Below, one piece after another: positions 7,826 through 16,726 of a stretch of 64,000 nucleotides of DNA (positions within the stretch are counted from its first letter, which is position 1; each line of letters opens with the position of its first letter). Under the pieces are notes generated by a model, which searched no databases, was not told the DNA's origin, and was given only the letters and a program-made list of their open reading frames with translations. The stretch spans positions 62,001 to 126,000 of the forward strand of contig CAXXSU010000001.1 in the NCBI GenBank assembly GCA_963664465.2. Direction: 5' to 3'. Source of the stretch: CAVOAK01 sp963664465 (GTDB taxonomy: Bacteria; Pseudomonadota; Alphaproteobacteria; UBA8366; CAVOAK01). The position numbers and the translations under genes were made by a program.

Positions 7826-8407
7826 ATGGCAGACATCGATCGTTTGATTCAGCTACTGGCGCGCCTGCCGGGACTAGGCCCGCGATCCGCGCGCCGAGCC
7901 GCCTTGTCCCTGCTGAAGAAACGAGAGAGTTTGATGGAACCGTTGGCTCAAGCGCTGACGAGCGCGGCCGGTTCCATCAAGGCCTGCTCGCGCTGCGGCA
8001 ATCTCGATGACGTCGATCCCTGCGCAATTTGCCAGGATGAGAAGCGTGACGACTCGGTGATTTGTATCGTTGAGGATGTCGCCGACCTATGGGCGCTCGA
8101 GCGGACCGGCTCCTTCAAGGGCCGCTATCACGTCTTGGGCGGAGTATTGTCGGCGCTCGACGGCGTGGGACCGGAAGATCTCAACATCGGCACCCTGGTC
8201 GATCGCGTAAATGTGGACCATGTCGATGAAGTAATCCTTGCGACCAACATGACGGTCGATGGCCAGACGACGGCGCACTACATCGTTGACAGGCTGACTT
8301 CGAGCGGCGTCAAGATCACGCGCCTCGCCCATGGCGTTCCGGTCGGGGGGGAACTCGAGTATCTCGACGACGGCACGCTGACGGCGGCTCTCAAGGCGCG
8401 CCATTAG
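7826..8407 (+). CDS. recR: recombination mediator RecR
   Basis: RecR works with RecO (and RecF) to load RecA at single-stranded gaps. The 193-residue protein has the N-terminal helix-hairpin-helix (LPGLGPRSARR), a C4 zinc finger (Cys54, Cys57, Cys66, Cys69), and a Toprim domain (ICIVEDVADLWALE, then GTLVDRV). It ends with the Walker B-like region ITRLAHGVPVGGELEYLDDG, which is diagnostic. It is the third gene of dnaX-ybaB-recR, 27 bp after ybaB. Confidence 0.96.
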   Translation: MADIDRLIQLLARLPGLGPRSARRAALSLLKKRESLMEPLAQALTSAAGSIKACSRCGNLDDVDPCAICQDEKRDDSVICIVEDVADLWALERTGSFKGRYHVLGGVLSALDGVGPEDLNIGTLVDRVNVDHVDEVILATNMTVDGQTTAHYIVDRLTSSGVKITRLAHGVPVGGELEYLDDGTLTAALKARH

Positions 8408-8469
8408 ACCGTATCGTGAAAAATTGGCCGCGCAATGCCGGCAAACGTGGTCGTCAGCCGCGCGCTCTC

Positions 8470-9597
8470 TCAGTCGGCTTGTTGTTCGTCTTCGACGTGC
8501 GATGGCTCGATCGACTGCATCTCGTCTTCTTCGGACAGATCGACCTCGCCGATGCGATGGATACTGTGAGTCACCTTGCCGCTTGAAATAAGGAGTAGAC
8601 GCAAGTCTTCTGTCGCCTGTCCAAAATGGCGCTGTAGATTGTCCGCTCTTTCGTCCAAGCGTGAGACATCGTCGGCCAAGCGCTGAACTTCACTTTGAAT
8701 CAATCCAGCCTGCTCGCGCATCTGCGCGTCCTTGAGTACGGCGCCAATAGTGTGCAGTGCCGCCATCAGCGTGGTCGGGGAGACAATATAGACGCGTGCC
8801 CGGTGTGACCTCTCGACAACCTCGGGCAACTCAGCATGCAGTTCGGCAAAGACCGCCTCGGATGGCAGGAACATCAACGCGTGCTCGGCCGTCTCGCCGG
8901 GAATGATGTACTTGTCTGCAATATCACGCACATGTTTCCAAATGTCAGCACCAAATGACCGCAGGGCATTGGTGCGTTCCGTGTCGTCCCTGGCTGCTCG
9001 CAACAAGTGGTAACTTTCGAGGGGAAATTTGGCGTCGATGGCAATCGGGCCGGGCGGGTAAGGAAAATTAATTAGGCAGTCCGCGAGCTTTCCGTTCGAG
9101 AGCTTCGCCGGGAACTGGTAGGCCGATGGCGGCAACGCGTTGCGAATTTGGTCGGCGAGCTGTGTCTCGCCAAAGGCACCGCGTGCCTGCTTGTTTGCAA
9201 GCACGTCCTGAAGGCTTACGACCTGCGCCGATAGATTGGTTATTTTGTCCTGGGCCGCCGTGATGACCGCGAGCCGTGTCTTCAAGTCTCCCATGATGCT
9301 GGTCGTCTGCGTGGATTGTTTTTGCAGCGATTCGCCGATCCGCCGCGACATGTCGCCGAGCCGATCCTCGAGCGCCTTGGCGAGCGTTCGCTCCTGAGCC
9401 TGTAGCCGCTGGGAAAGCTGGTTTTGTGCCAATGCCTGCTGTTCGGTCAACTGACTGATACGTCCGGCAAGCTCGGTTTGCTGATCGATAAGCCTCTGCG
9501 CAGCCGAGGAATCGCCGGCATGGCGCCGTGACAGAATAATGATGAAGACGGTGGCCGCCGCAAGGGCGGCGAGAATAATCAGCAGGTTTGCATCCAT
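8470..9597 (-). CDS. rmuC: DNA recombination protein RmuC homologue
   Basis: The 375-residue protein has one N-terminal membrane segment (about residues 4-22), a long coiled coil rich in Gln and Leu (35-130), and the RmuC nuclease-like domain (RGAFGETQLADQIRNALPP, AIDAKFPLESY, LMFLPSEAVFAEL, VSPTTLMAALHTIGAVLKDA). RmuC limits DNA inversion at short inverted repeats; the biochemical role is poorly defined. The acidic tail (EVDLSEEDEMQS) is variable. It is convergent with recR and divergent from def. Confidence 0.93.
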   Translation of the reverse strand: MDANLLIILAALAAATVFIIILSRRHAGDSSAAQRLIDQQTELAGRISQLTEQQALAQNQLSQRLQAQERTLAKALEDRLGDMSRRIGESLQKQSTQTTSIMGDLKTRLAVITAAQDKITNLSAQVVSLQDVLANKQARGAFGETQLADQIRNALPPSAYQFPAKLSNGKLADCLINFPYPPGPIAIDAKFPLESYHLLRAARDDTERTNALRSFGADIWKHVRDIADKYIIPGETAEHALMFLPSEAVFAELHAELPEVVERSHRARVYIVSPTTLMAALHTIGAVLKDAQMREQAGLIQSEVQRLADDVSRLDERADNLQRHFGQATEDLRLLLISSGKVTHSIHRIGEVDLSEEDEMQSIEPSHVEDEQQAD

Positions 9598-9742
9598 TGA
9601 GCGGAGGCGGCCTTTCAGTGTCGAAGTCGTGTGCTGAGACTACCACACGGCCGGTCCCATCCATACCGGCTGGCTTGACGAGCGAGCGCTTCGGTCATAA
9701 CTGTTTCGACCTCGCGAAAAGAATCGGGGGGACGGAGATTTC

Positions 9743-10267
9743 GTGGCGGTTTTACGCATCATAGTCGCACCCGATCCACGCCTGAAGGCGGTCTGCGAAC
9801 CTGTGTCTGAGGTAACCGAGGAGCTCGCGGGCCTCATGAAGGACATGCTCGAGACAATGTATTTGGCTCCGGGCGTAGGCCTGTCTGCACCGCAGGTTGG
9901 CGTCACCAAGCGTTTGATTGTCGTCGATCCCGCTCGAAGGGACAGTGAGCCGCAGCCACTCATGATGGCGAATCCGAAATTGGTCAGCATCTCGCAAGAC
10001 ACGAAGACTTATGAGGAAGGCTGCCTTTCGTTTCCCGATCACTATGCCGAGGTCGTCCGGCCCTGCAAAATTACAGTGAGCTATATCGACGAGACCAACG
10101 AGCAATGCGAATTCGAAGCCGAAGATCTGCTTGCGACCTGTATCCAACACGAAATGGACCATCTTGACGGGGTGCTGTTCGTCGATCACCTCTCGGCGCT
10201 GAAGCGCAGCATAATTCTCCGCAAGCTCACGAAGTCCAAGAAGCGGACGGCAGCGGCGGCGGAATAG
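9743..10267 (+). CDS. def: peptide deformylase
   Basis: This metalloenzyme removes the N-formyl group from new proteins. The 174-residue product has all three motifs: GVGLSAPQ (44-51), EGCLS (92-96, Cys metal ligand) and HEMDH (136-140, two His ligands and catalytic Glu). Motif 1 has Ser where Ala is more usual. The start is a GTG at 9743 with GGAG eight or so bases upstream. The next gene is fmt, whose product adds the formyl group; this def-fmt order is widely conserved. Confidence 0.96.
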   Translation: MAVLRIIVAPDPRLKAVCEPVSEVTEELAGLMKDMLETMYLAPGVGLSAPQVGVTKRLIVVDPARRDSEPQPLMMANPKLVSISQDTKTYEEGCLSFPDHYAEVVRPCKITVSYIDETNEQCEFEAEDLLATCIQHEMDHLDGVLFVDHLSALKRSIILRKLTKSKKRTAAAAE

Positions 10268-10292
10268 CGCGTCGTTTGGCGGCGACTTCGGA

Positions 10293-11213
10293 ATGACGTT
10301 GCGTCTTGCCTTCATGGGTACGCCGGAGTTCGCAAAGTCGAGCCTGCAAGCGCTGATCGATGCCGGCCACCGTGTCGATTGTGTCTACAGTCAGCCGCCA
10401 CGCCGTGCGGGCCGAGGTCGCAAGTCTCGACCGAGTCCGGTTCAGGCGCTCGCTGAGCAAAACCAACTCATGGTTCGCGTGCCGGAGTCTTTCGAGTCGG
10501 CCGCGGATCAGAACGACTTCTGCGCGCTGGAGATCGATGCGGCGGTCGTGGTCGCCTACGGACTGCGCCTGCCACAGCGAATTCTCAACGCGCCACAGTT
10601 CGGCTGTGTCAACGCGCATGCTTCTCTGCTACCTCGGTGGCGCGGCGCGGCGCCGATTGAGCGCGCCATTCTCGCCGGTGACAGTGAGACCGGCGTAACG
10701 ATCATGCAGATGGACGAGGATCTCGATACCGGTCCAATTTTGATGCAGGAGCCATTGATGATCGGCTCCGACGACGACGCGGGAAGTCTTCGGGAACAAC
10801 TCTCAGTGCTTGCTGCAGACCTAATAGTCCGCGCGCTGGAAAGGGTTGAATTGGGTAGCATGACGTCAATCGCCCAGCACCAGGTGGGGGTGACATATGC
10901 TCGCAAGCTGGATGTCAGCGAGGGTCGATTAGACTGGCACAAGCGGGCGGACGAACTCGCTCGTCTTGTGCGTGGTTTCGGGCCGCGACCTGGTGCCTGG
11001 TTCGAGCACGACGGAACCCGGATCAGGGTGTTGAAAGCTGCCGTCGCGAGCGGGAACGGCTCGCCGGGTGCTGTCGTCGACGATGCTCTCACGGTCGCCT
11101 GCGGTGAAGCGACGCTCCGGCTAGGGCGCCTGCAGCGGCCCGGCAAAGTGGCGATGGATGCGGCTGAATTCATGCGCGGCTACGCGTTGCCGAGAGGCAC
11201 CGTCTTGTCATGA
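10293..11213 (+). CDS. fmt: methionyl-tRNA formyltransferase
   Basis: Fmt uses 10-formyl-THF to formylate initiator Met-tRNA. The 306-residue protein begins RLAFMGTPEFA and holds the formyl-transfer motif NAHASLLPRWRGAAPIERAI and TIMQMDEDLDTGPIL, with the catalytic Asn, His and Asp residues. The C-terminal OB-like tRNA-binding domain follows (ARLVRGFGPRPGAW). Its stop overlaps the truA start by three bases (ATGA), so the two are coupled. Confidence 0.96.
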   Translation: MTLRLAFMGTPEFAKSSLQALIDAGHRVDCVYSQPPRRAGRGRKSRPSPVQALAEQNQLMVRVPESFESAADQNDFCALEIDAAVVVAYGLRLPQRILNAPQFGCVNAHASLLPRWRGAAPIERAILAGDSETGVTIMQMDEDLDTGPILMQEPLMIGSDDDAGSLREQLSVLAADLIVRALERVELGSMTSIAQHQVGVTYARKLDVSEGRLDWHKRADELARLVRGFGPRPGAWFEHDGTRIRVLKAAVASGNGSPGAVVDDALTVACGEATLRLGRLQRPGKVAMDAAEFMRGYALPRGTVLS

Positions 11214-11947
11214 CGCGCTGGAAGCTCGTTATCGAGTATGACGGATCCGATTTCGTTGGCTGGCAACGCCAGGATAACGGCCGGTCGATTCAGCAATCGC
11301 TGGAGGAGGCCGTCCACGGATTTGCACAGGAAACGGTGACCATTCATGGTGCAGGACGAACGGACAGCGGCGTTCATGCGCTAGGCCAGGTTGCCCACTT
11401 CGATCTCCTGCGGGAGGCTGACGCTGCAACCGTGCGCGACGCACTCAACTTTCATCTGAAACCCGATCCAGTAACGATCCTTGATGCGGAAGCTGTTGAT
11501 CAGGACTTTCACGCGCGTTTCTCAGCCACGGCCAGGCATTACCGGTATCGTATTCTCAACCGTCGCGCACCAGCGGCGCTCGAGCGCAGTCACGTTTGGC
11601 AGGTTCCGACGGAGCTCGATTGGCGCGCGATGAACGCGGCAGGGCAAACACTTACGGGCCGGCACGATTTCACCAGTTTCCGCGCCGCGGAGTGCCAGTC
11701 AGACTCGCCAGTAAAGACGTTGGCTGCGCTCAACATCGAACGGCATGGAGATGTCGTGGTCATCGAAGCACACGCCCGATCGTTTCTCCGTAATCAGGTC
11801 CGCATCATTGTCGGCACGTTGCGGCTGGTGGGCGAAGGTAAATGGACTAGCGCGGACGTCAAGGAGGCGCTTGCTGCCCGTGATCGTGCCCAAGCGGGCC
11901 CGACGGCACCACCCGACGGCCTCTATCTGACGCGGGTCGATTATTGA
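11210..11947 (+). CDS. truA: tRNA pseudouridine(38-40) synthase
   Basis: TruA makes pseudouridine in the anticodon stem-loop of many tRNAs. The 245-residue protein has the N-terminal EYDGSDFVGWQRQ, the catalytic GRTDSGVHA (Asp52), a central RHYRYRILNR and the C-terminal FLRNQVRIIVGTL. It is joined to fmt by a four-base overlap, and its TGA shares its last base with the ATG of the next gene, so def-fmt-truA-exporter reads as one transcript. Confidence 0.96.
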   Translation: MTRWKLVIEYDGSDFVGWQRQDNGRSIQQSLEEAVHGFAQETVTIHGAGRTDSGVHALGQVAHFDLLREADAATVRDALNFHLKPDPVTILDAEAVDQDFHARFSATARHYRYRILNRRAPAALERSHVWQVPTELDWRAMNAAGQTLTGRHDFTSFRAAECQSDSPVKTLAALNIERHGDVVVIEAHARSFLRNQVRIIVGTLRLVGEGKWTSADVKEALAARDRAQAGPTAPPDGLYLTRVDY

Positions 11948-13167
11948 TGAGCACGCCCGCCCGCGCCGCGTCGACACCTGCCCCTTTAATAATTCCCGTC
12001 CTGTTGGTCGCGGCGGCTTCCGCCAGCATTCTCTCGACCGATCTCTATACGCCGTCGCTTCCACATCTGACCGAATACTTCGAGACCAGCGCCGAGACGG
12101 TGCAGTTGACGATGAGCCTCAATCTCTTGGGCTTCGGTGCCGCCCAGCTCATCTATGGTCCGCTCAGCGATTATCTGGGCCGCCGGCCAGTGCTGCTTGG
12201 CGGTATGGTTTGTTTTGCCGTCGTTAGCCTAGTTTGCGCTCTTGCCTACAGCATCGAGTTTCTGATCCTGGCACGCGCGCTTCAGGGCATCGTCGCCTGC
12301 GCTGAAGCGGTCGTCGGGCTGGCAATCATCCGCGATATTTACGACGAGAAGGATAGTGTCCGCGTCTTGGCGGCGTACGGTATGGCGCTGGCGCTGGCGC
12401 CGGCGGTTGGACCTCTAATCGGCGGTTATGTCCATGTCTGGCTCGGTTGGAGGGCGAATTTTTTCCTGGTGACCGGAATGGTCGTCGTCGTGGCAGTCTT
12501 GATCTGGCAATTTCTGCCGGAGACGCTTGCAAAGGAGAACCGCATCGGTGGCCGGCCCGCCTCGATAGTCCATGATTATTTCGACCTGCTGCGCCAGCGC
12601 CGTTTCATCGGTTATGCGCTACCAATCGCGCTTACTTTCGGTGGACTTTACGCCTTCATAACGGCGGCGCCATTCATTCTGATCGAGCGGATGGGCGTGG
12701 CAACACAGCATTACGGGCTTTATTACGCGGCCCTTGTTTTGGCTTACTTCCTCGCCAGTCTGGCGGCGAACCGCATGGTCGATCGGTTTGGCGTCGAGCG
12801 GCTTATTCGTATTGCCCTGTTGATCGACGTTGCCGGTGGTGCCGCAATCCTCTTGGTGGTGTTCGCCTATGAAACCCCGGCTGCACTCACCGCGGCGGTC
12901 GCCGTTGGCACATTCGGGCTGGGCTTCCTGTTCGCGACGGCCCCTGTCCGCGCACTTGCGGCGAGCGGCGCACAAACCGGTCTTGCGGCAGCACTTCTCG
13001 GTTCGCTCGAAATGGGAATCGCGGCACTTGCAGCACTTGCAGTCGGCTTCTTCCACGATGGAACGGCATGGCCGCTCGCTCTCACGTTCGGTGGCTGCAA
13101 TATCATTGCCGGGCTCGCATACGTCATTTTGGCGCCATGGCGTTTCGCCAAGCAGGGGGCCGGCTAG
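11947..13167 (+). CDS. MFS exporter, Bcr/CflA-like drug resistance family
   Basis: The 406-residue protein has about 12 membrane segments. It matches the Bcr/CflA subgroup of the major facilitator superfamily: STDLYTPSLPHLTEYF in the first segment, QLIYGPLSDYLGRRPVLLGG (motif A between TM2 and TM3), and RALQGIVACAEAVVGLAI. These proteins are proton-driven exporters of drugs or small metabolites. I take the ATG at 11947, which overlaps the truA stop by one base; a TTG one codon upstream is the alternative. It ends in a four-base convergent overlap with the 13164-13733 gene. The substrate is unknown. Confidence 0.9.
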   Translation: MSTPARAASTPAPLIIPVLLVAAASASILSTDLYTPSLPHLTEYFETSAETVQLTMSLNLLGFGAAQLIYGPLSDYLGRRPVLLGGMVCFAVVSLVCALAYSIEFLILARALQGIVACAEAVVGLAIIRDIYDEKDSVRVLAAYGMALALAPAVGPLIGGYVHVWLGWRANFFLVTGMVVVVAVLIWQFLPETLAKENRIGGRPASIVHDYFDLLRQRRFIGYALPIALTFGGLYAFITAAPFILIERMGVATQHYGLYYAALVLAYFLASLAANRMVDRFGVERLIRIALLIDVAGGAAILLVVFAYETPAALTAAVAVGTFGLGFLFATAPVRALAASGAQTGLAAALLGSLEMGIAALAALAVGFFHDGTAWPLALTFGGCNIIAGLAYVILAPWRFAKQGAG

Positions 13168-13733
13168 GACAGCATTGCGTCCGATACAAAGCGGATCGAC
13201 TGACCGAGCAGAAATTCGCCGATCACCAAGGCCACGGCGAATTCAACGGCGATGTCCAGCGCAACCCGGACGATGAAGCCGTGATAGAACAGCAGAACGA
13301 GAAGGACGAAAAAGCTGATCGCCGTAGAGGGGCCTTGGCTCAAGAGTCCGCTGCTTTGGAGTACAAGCAGCAGTAGAAGGATCAGGATCTGAAGTCCAGC
13401 GGACCAGTTATAGGCCACGATGTAGCGAATATACGCTTCACGTCGATCCAGCATCGGCGCGACGTAGGAAGCGATGAGCGGCCACGCAGTCCAGCCGATA
13501 ACGTAGCCGATACCCTCAACGACGACGATGCGAATGGGATGCGCGCCGACGGCAGGTCCGGCGCCGGCGAAGGCGACCAGGAGAATGTAGCCGGGGAGAA
13601 TGATGACTGCGCAGGAGAACGACTTCCAAAATCCCTCGACGCTATCATCGAGCATCGCTACCGCACCGCGGTCGCGCAGCAGGAACCGCCACGCGGCATA
13701 GAGTCCTCGAACCGCCTCTTGTGTCGTAATCAT
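13164..13733 (-). CDS. conserved polytopic membrane protein, function unknown
   Basis: The 189-residue protein has four or five hydrophobic segments (around residues 38-60, 66-90, 108-125, 132-150 and 160-180) and a cytoplasmic N-terminus, AAWRFLLRDRGAVAMLDDS, which is distinctive. I have no family name for it. Its ATG overlaps the dapE stop (ATGA), so it is the last gene of dapD-dapE-this gene. The link to diaminopimelate synthesis is positional only. No catalytic motif is evident. Confidence 0.75.
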   Translation of the reverse strand: MITTQEAVRGLYAAWRFLLRDRGAVAMLDDSVEGFWKSFSCAVIILPGYILLVAFAGAGPAVGAHPIRIVVVEGIGYVIGWTAWPLIASYVAPMLDRREAYIRYIVAYNWSAGLQILILLLLLVLQSSGLLSQGPSTAISFFVLLVLLFYHGFIVRVALDIAVEFAVALVIGEFLLGQSIRFVSDAMLS

Positions 13734-14896
13734 GCGGCGTTGAAGTAGCCGGTCAGCACCGCCTCGTAAATATTCGTTAGGTTCTGCAGGTCTTCGACGC
13801 GAGCCTGTTCATCGACCTTGTGCATCGTCTGCCCGACCATGCCGAACTCCACCACCTCGCAGTGATCCTTGATAAAACGCGCATCGGAGGTCCCCCCGGT
13901 CGTGCTGAGCTCTGGGACAACTCCCAAGATCGTTTCGATGGCCTCGCTGATCAGCGCAGAAAGAAGGCCTGGCGCCGTCAGGAAAGACTCGCCGCTTACG
14001 CGTAAATCCAGTTCGTAGCGTCCGCCGTCTCCGATTGCTCCACGGATCGCATCGTGCAGCGCTTCCGTCAGCGACGCCGAGCTGTGCAGGTCGTTGAAGC
14101 GAACGTTGAATGTGGCCTGCGCTGCGGCCGGAATCACATTGGTTGCCGGGTTGCCGATGTCGATCGTCGAGATTTGCAGCGTCGACGGCGGAAAATGTTC
14201 CGATCCTTGATCCAGCGGTCTTGTGGCGAGTGCGTTGAGGATCGCGACCAGCCGGTGAGCTGGGTTGTCGGCGAGATCCGGGTAGGCGGTGTGGCCCTGA
14301 ACCCCGTGCACTGTCAGATGTCCGTTCAAGCTGCCGCGGCGGCCTATTTTTGCCATTTGGCCCAGCTGTTCGGGGTTGGTCGGCTCACCGACCAGGCAGA
14401 CGTCGAGGCGCTCGTCTTTCTCTCTGAGCCAGCGCAACACTTTTTGCGTGCCGTTGATCGCCGGACCCTCTTCGTCACCGGTGATGAGCAGACTGATCGA
14501 TCCGGGAATTTGTCCCTTTGAGAGAACGCGTTGCGCCGCGGCGGTGAAACAGGCGATCGCACCTTTCATGTCTGACGCACCGCGCCCATAGAGCACACCA
14601 CCCTCCACGACGGCGTCGAACGGTCCTCGGCTCCAAGCCTCGAGCGAGCCGGTCGGCACGACGTCGGTGTGCCCCGCGAAGCAGAAGTTTGGTGCGGCCT
14701 CTCCGCAACGGGCGTAGAGGTTGTCCACGTCCGGTGTGCCGGTTTCGGAGAACTTGAGACGGTGGCAGAGAAAGCCAAGTTCCTCGAGCGTTCGCTGCAA
14801 TAGATCCAACGCGCCGCCCTCTTCGGGCGTAACGCTGGGACAGCGGATCAGCGCCTGGGCCAACGCGACCGGGTCGACCAAGGCCTGGTCGACCAA
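13730..14896 (-). CDS. dapE: succinyl-diaminopimelate desuccinylase
   Basis: DapE hydrolyses N-succinyl-LL-diaminopimelate in the lysine and peptidoglycan precursor pathway. The 388-residue M20-family zinc enzyme has FAGHTDVVPTG (first metal His and Asp), GRGASDMKGAIACF (bridging Asp), ITGDEEGPAINGT (catalytic Glu pair) and GGTSDARFI near the end. The start is a TTG at 14896, preceded by GAGGGA at a good distance and two bases from the dapD stop. The first codons contain a direct repeat (LVDQALVD). Confidence 0.95.
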   Translation of the reverse strand: MVDQALVDPVALAQALIRCPSVTPEEGGALDLLQRTLEELGFLCHRLKFSETGTPDVDNLYARCGEAAPNFCFAGHTDVVPTGSLEAWSRGPFDAVVEGGVLYGRGASDMKGAIACFTAAAQRVLSKGQIPGSISLLITGDEEGPAINGTQKVLRWLREKDERLDVCLVGEPTNPEQLGQMAKIGRRGSLNGHLTVHGVQGHTAYPDLADNPAHRLVAILNALATRPLDQGSEHFPPSTLQISTIDIGNPATNVIPAAAQATFNVRFNDLHSSASLTEALHDAIRGAIGDGGRYELDLRVSGESFLTAPGLLSALISEAIETILGVVPELSTTGGTSDARFIKDHCEVVEFGMVGQTMHKVDEQARVEDLQNLTNIYEAVLTGYFNAA

Positions 14897-14898
14897 GG

Positions 14899-15744
14899 TC
14901 AGTCCCTCAAAAGCTCGTTGATCGATGTCTTGGCACGCGTTCCTTCATCCACACGTTTGACGATCACGGCGCAGTAGAGACCTGGTCCAGGAGTTCCGTC
15001 GGGGAGCGGTTTGCCTGGTAGGGACCCCGGTACAACCACTGAGTAAGCGGGCACTCGACCGCGATGGACCTCGCCGGTTGCGCGGTCGACGATCTTTGTC
15101 GACGCGCCGATATAGACGCCCATCGACAGAACCGATCCTTCCTCGACGATGACGCCCTCGGCCACTTCCGAGCGGGCGCCGACAAAGCAGTTGTCCTCGA
15201 TGATTACGGGATCGGCCTGCAGCGGCTCGATCACGCCGCCGATTCCGGCGCCGCCCGAAATATGGCAGTTTCGGCCGATCTGGGCACATGTCCCAACGGT
15301 CGCCCAGGTATCGATCATGGTGCCAGCGTCAACGTAGGCTCCCAAATTGACGAAGCTCGGCATCAATACGACGCCGGGAGCAATATAGGCCGACCGCCTG
15401 ACAACGCAGGTCGGCACTGCGCGAAATCCAGCCTCGCGAAACTCGCGCGCGCCCCAGCCGGCCCATTTTGCAGGGACCTTATCCCACCACTGCGTGTTCT
15501 TGCCGGGTCCGCCGGGTATGGTCGTCATGTCGTTGAGCCTGAAGGACAGCAGCACGGCCTTCTTGAGCCATTGGTTGACGCGCCATTTTCCGTTGCCCTT
15601 TTCGGCGACCCTTACTTTGCCGCTATCCATGAGGTCGAGCGCCAAGTCCACGGCATCTCTCGTCTCGCCCTTGGTTTTCGACGAAATGTCGTCACGCGCC
15701 TCCCAGGCAGCGTCAATGATGGTCTTCAACTGCTTGTTGTCCAT
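14899..15744 (-). CDS. dapD: tetrahydrodipicolinate N-succinyltransferase
   Basis: DapD adds succinyl from succinyl-CoA to tetrahydrodipicolinate, the step before DapC and DapE. The 281-residue protein has the N-terminal helical domain (AWEARDDISS, VAEKGNGKWRVNQWLKKAVL). A left-handed beta helix follows, built of hexapeptide repeats (VVRRSAYIAPGVVLMPSFVN, GAGIGGVIEPL, FVGARSEVAEGVIVEEGSV). It is the first gene of dapD-dapE. Its length is normal. Confidence 0.96.
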   Translation of the reverse strand: MDNKQLKTIIDAAWEARDDISSKTKGETRDAVDLALDLMDSGKVRVAEKGNGKWRVNQWLKKAVLLSFRLNDMTTIPGGPGKNTQWWDKVPAKWAGWGAREFREAGFRAVPTCVVRRSAYIAPGVVLMPSFVNLGAYVDAGTMIDTWATVGTCAQIGRNCHISGGAGIGGVIEPLQADPVIIEDNCFVGARSEVAEGVIVEEGSVLSMGVYIGASTKIVDRATGEVHRGRVPAYSVVVPGSLPGKPLPDGTPGPGLYCAVIVKRVDEGTRAKTSINELLRD

Positions 15745-15838
15745 CGCAGAATCTCTAATGCAGAGGTTTGGCGGCGGCGAGAGTGGGCAAGTTGCGAAGG
15801 GGTGTCAAGGGTACGGCGAAGGTGCAATTTCAGTTGGC

Positions 15839-16664
15839 TTAGGTCATGTCCTCGCGCGGCAATGCCGCCAGCCAGGCCACCAAATCATCCGTGATGTAGT
15901 GGACATGATCGCCCTCGCTGCCCTCGCGCGACCAATCGAGATGAGTTCTCAGCCATACGGTTGCCATGCCGAGCCTGGCACTAGGTTGCGTGCGATATCC
16001 TCGATCATCACCGCGTGGAGAGGGTCTATGTCGTGGCGCAACACGAGGTACTCGTATGGAGCGGCATGCCGAGCGCAGCCGCTGGCACTAGGTTGCGTGC
16101 GATATCCTCGATCATCACCGCGTGGAGAGGGTCTATGTCGTGGCGCAACACGAGGTACTCGTATGGAGCGGCATCGGGTTTCGGGCGATAGTCGGCGGCA
16201 ACGATATCGTAAATTGCTTCGAAATGATGCCTAACGCCGAGCTGGCGAAGCACGTTCTCCGCATGGTGTGCGGAGCCATTTGTGTAGATCAGCTTACGCC
16301 CGTCGAGCGCCGACAAGGCGTCATCGAGCTCCGGGATTTCCGCTACCCCAGACATGTCGATGTCATGGACATATTCCAAATACGCGGCCGGCTCGATCGA
16401 GTGGTGCCGCATCAGCCCGCTCAAAGTTGTGCCGTGCTCGCGGAAGTACTTTTTTTGCAGCGCGCGTGCTTCTTTGGGGCCGAGACCGAGCGCCGTTGCG
16501 ACGAACTCACCGATGCGTTGTTCGACCTGGGCGAACAGGTTGCAGTGTGCCGGATAGAGCGTGTTGTCGAGATCGAATATCCAAGCTTGCGTGTGGCGCC
16601 TGTGCGGCACCATCCGCGCCGATCTTGGCGCCGGCCGGCTTGCGGTGTCCGAGCCCGTCGTCAT
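15839..16664 (-). pseudogene. pyrimidine 5'-nucleotidase (HAD family), broken by a tandem duplication
   Basis: The first 175 or so codons are a normal HAD phosphatase of the pyrimidine 5'-nucleotidase type: WIFDLDNTLYPAH (nucleophile Asp), LIYTNGSAHHAENVL and VMIEDIARNLVPAAALGM. A 107-bp unit is then repeated: 93 identical bases at 16082-16174 and 15975-16067, with 7 bp (CGGCTGC in the gene sense) missing from the second copy. This shifts the frame, and translation stops at 16026 after a nonsense tail (PLHTSTSCCATT). The expected C-terminus (ATVWLRTHLDWS up to ALPREDMT, stop at 15839) is still present in another frame. This could be a real mutation or a local assembly error. Confidence 0.8.
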
Positions 16665-16726
16665 CGCCGACCGGGTGCCGCTTTAGTTTCGATGAGACCT
16701 CTCTCCCAACCTGAGAGCACGTACTT

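Noticed and set aside
15064..15894. 276-codon open frame on the plus strand
   Set aside because: It is antisense to dapD and has no ribosome site or recognisable domain.
15975..16174. The 93-bp repeat as a mobile element or integration site
   Set aside because: It lies wholly inside one gene, has no inverted ends, and is explained by simple tandem duplication.
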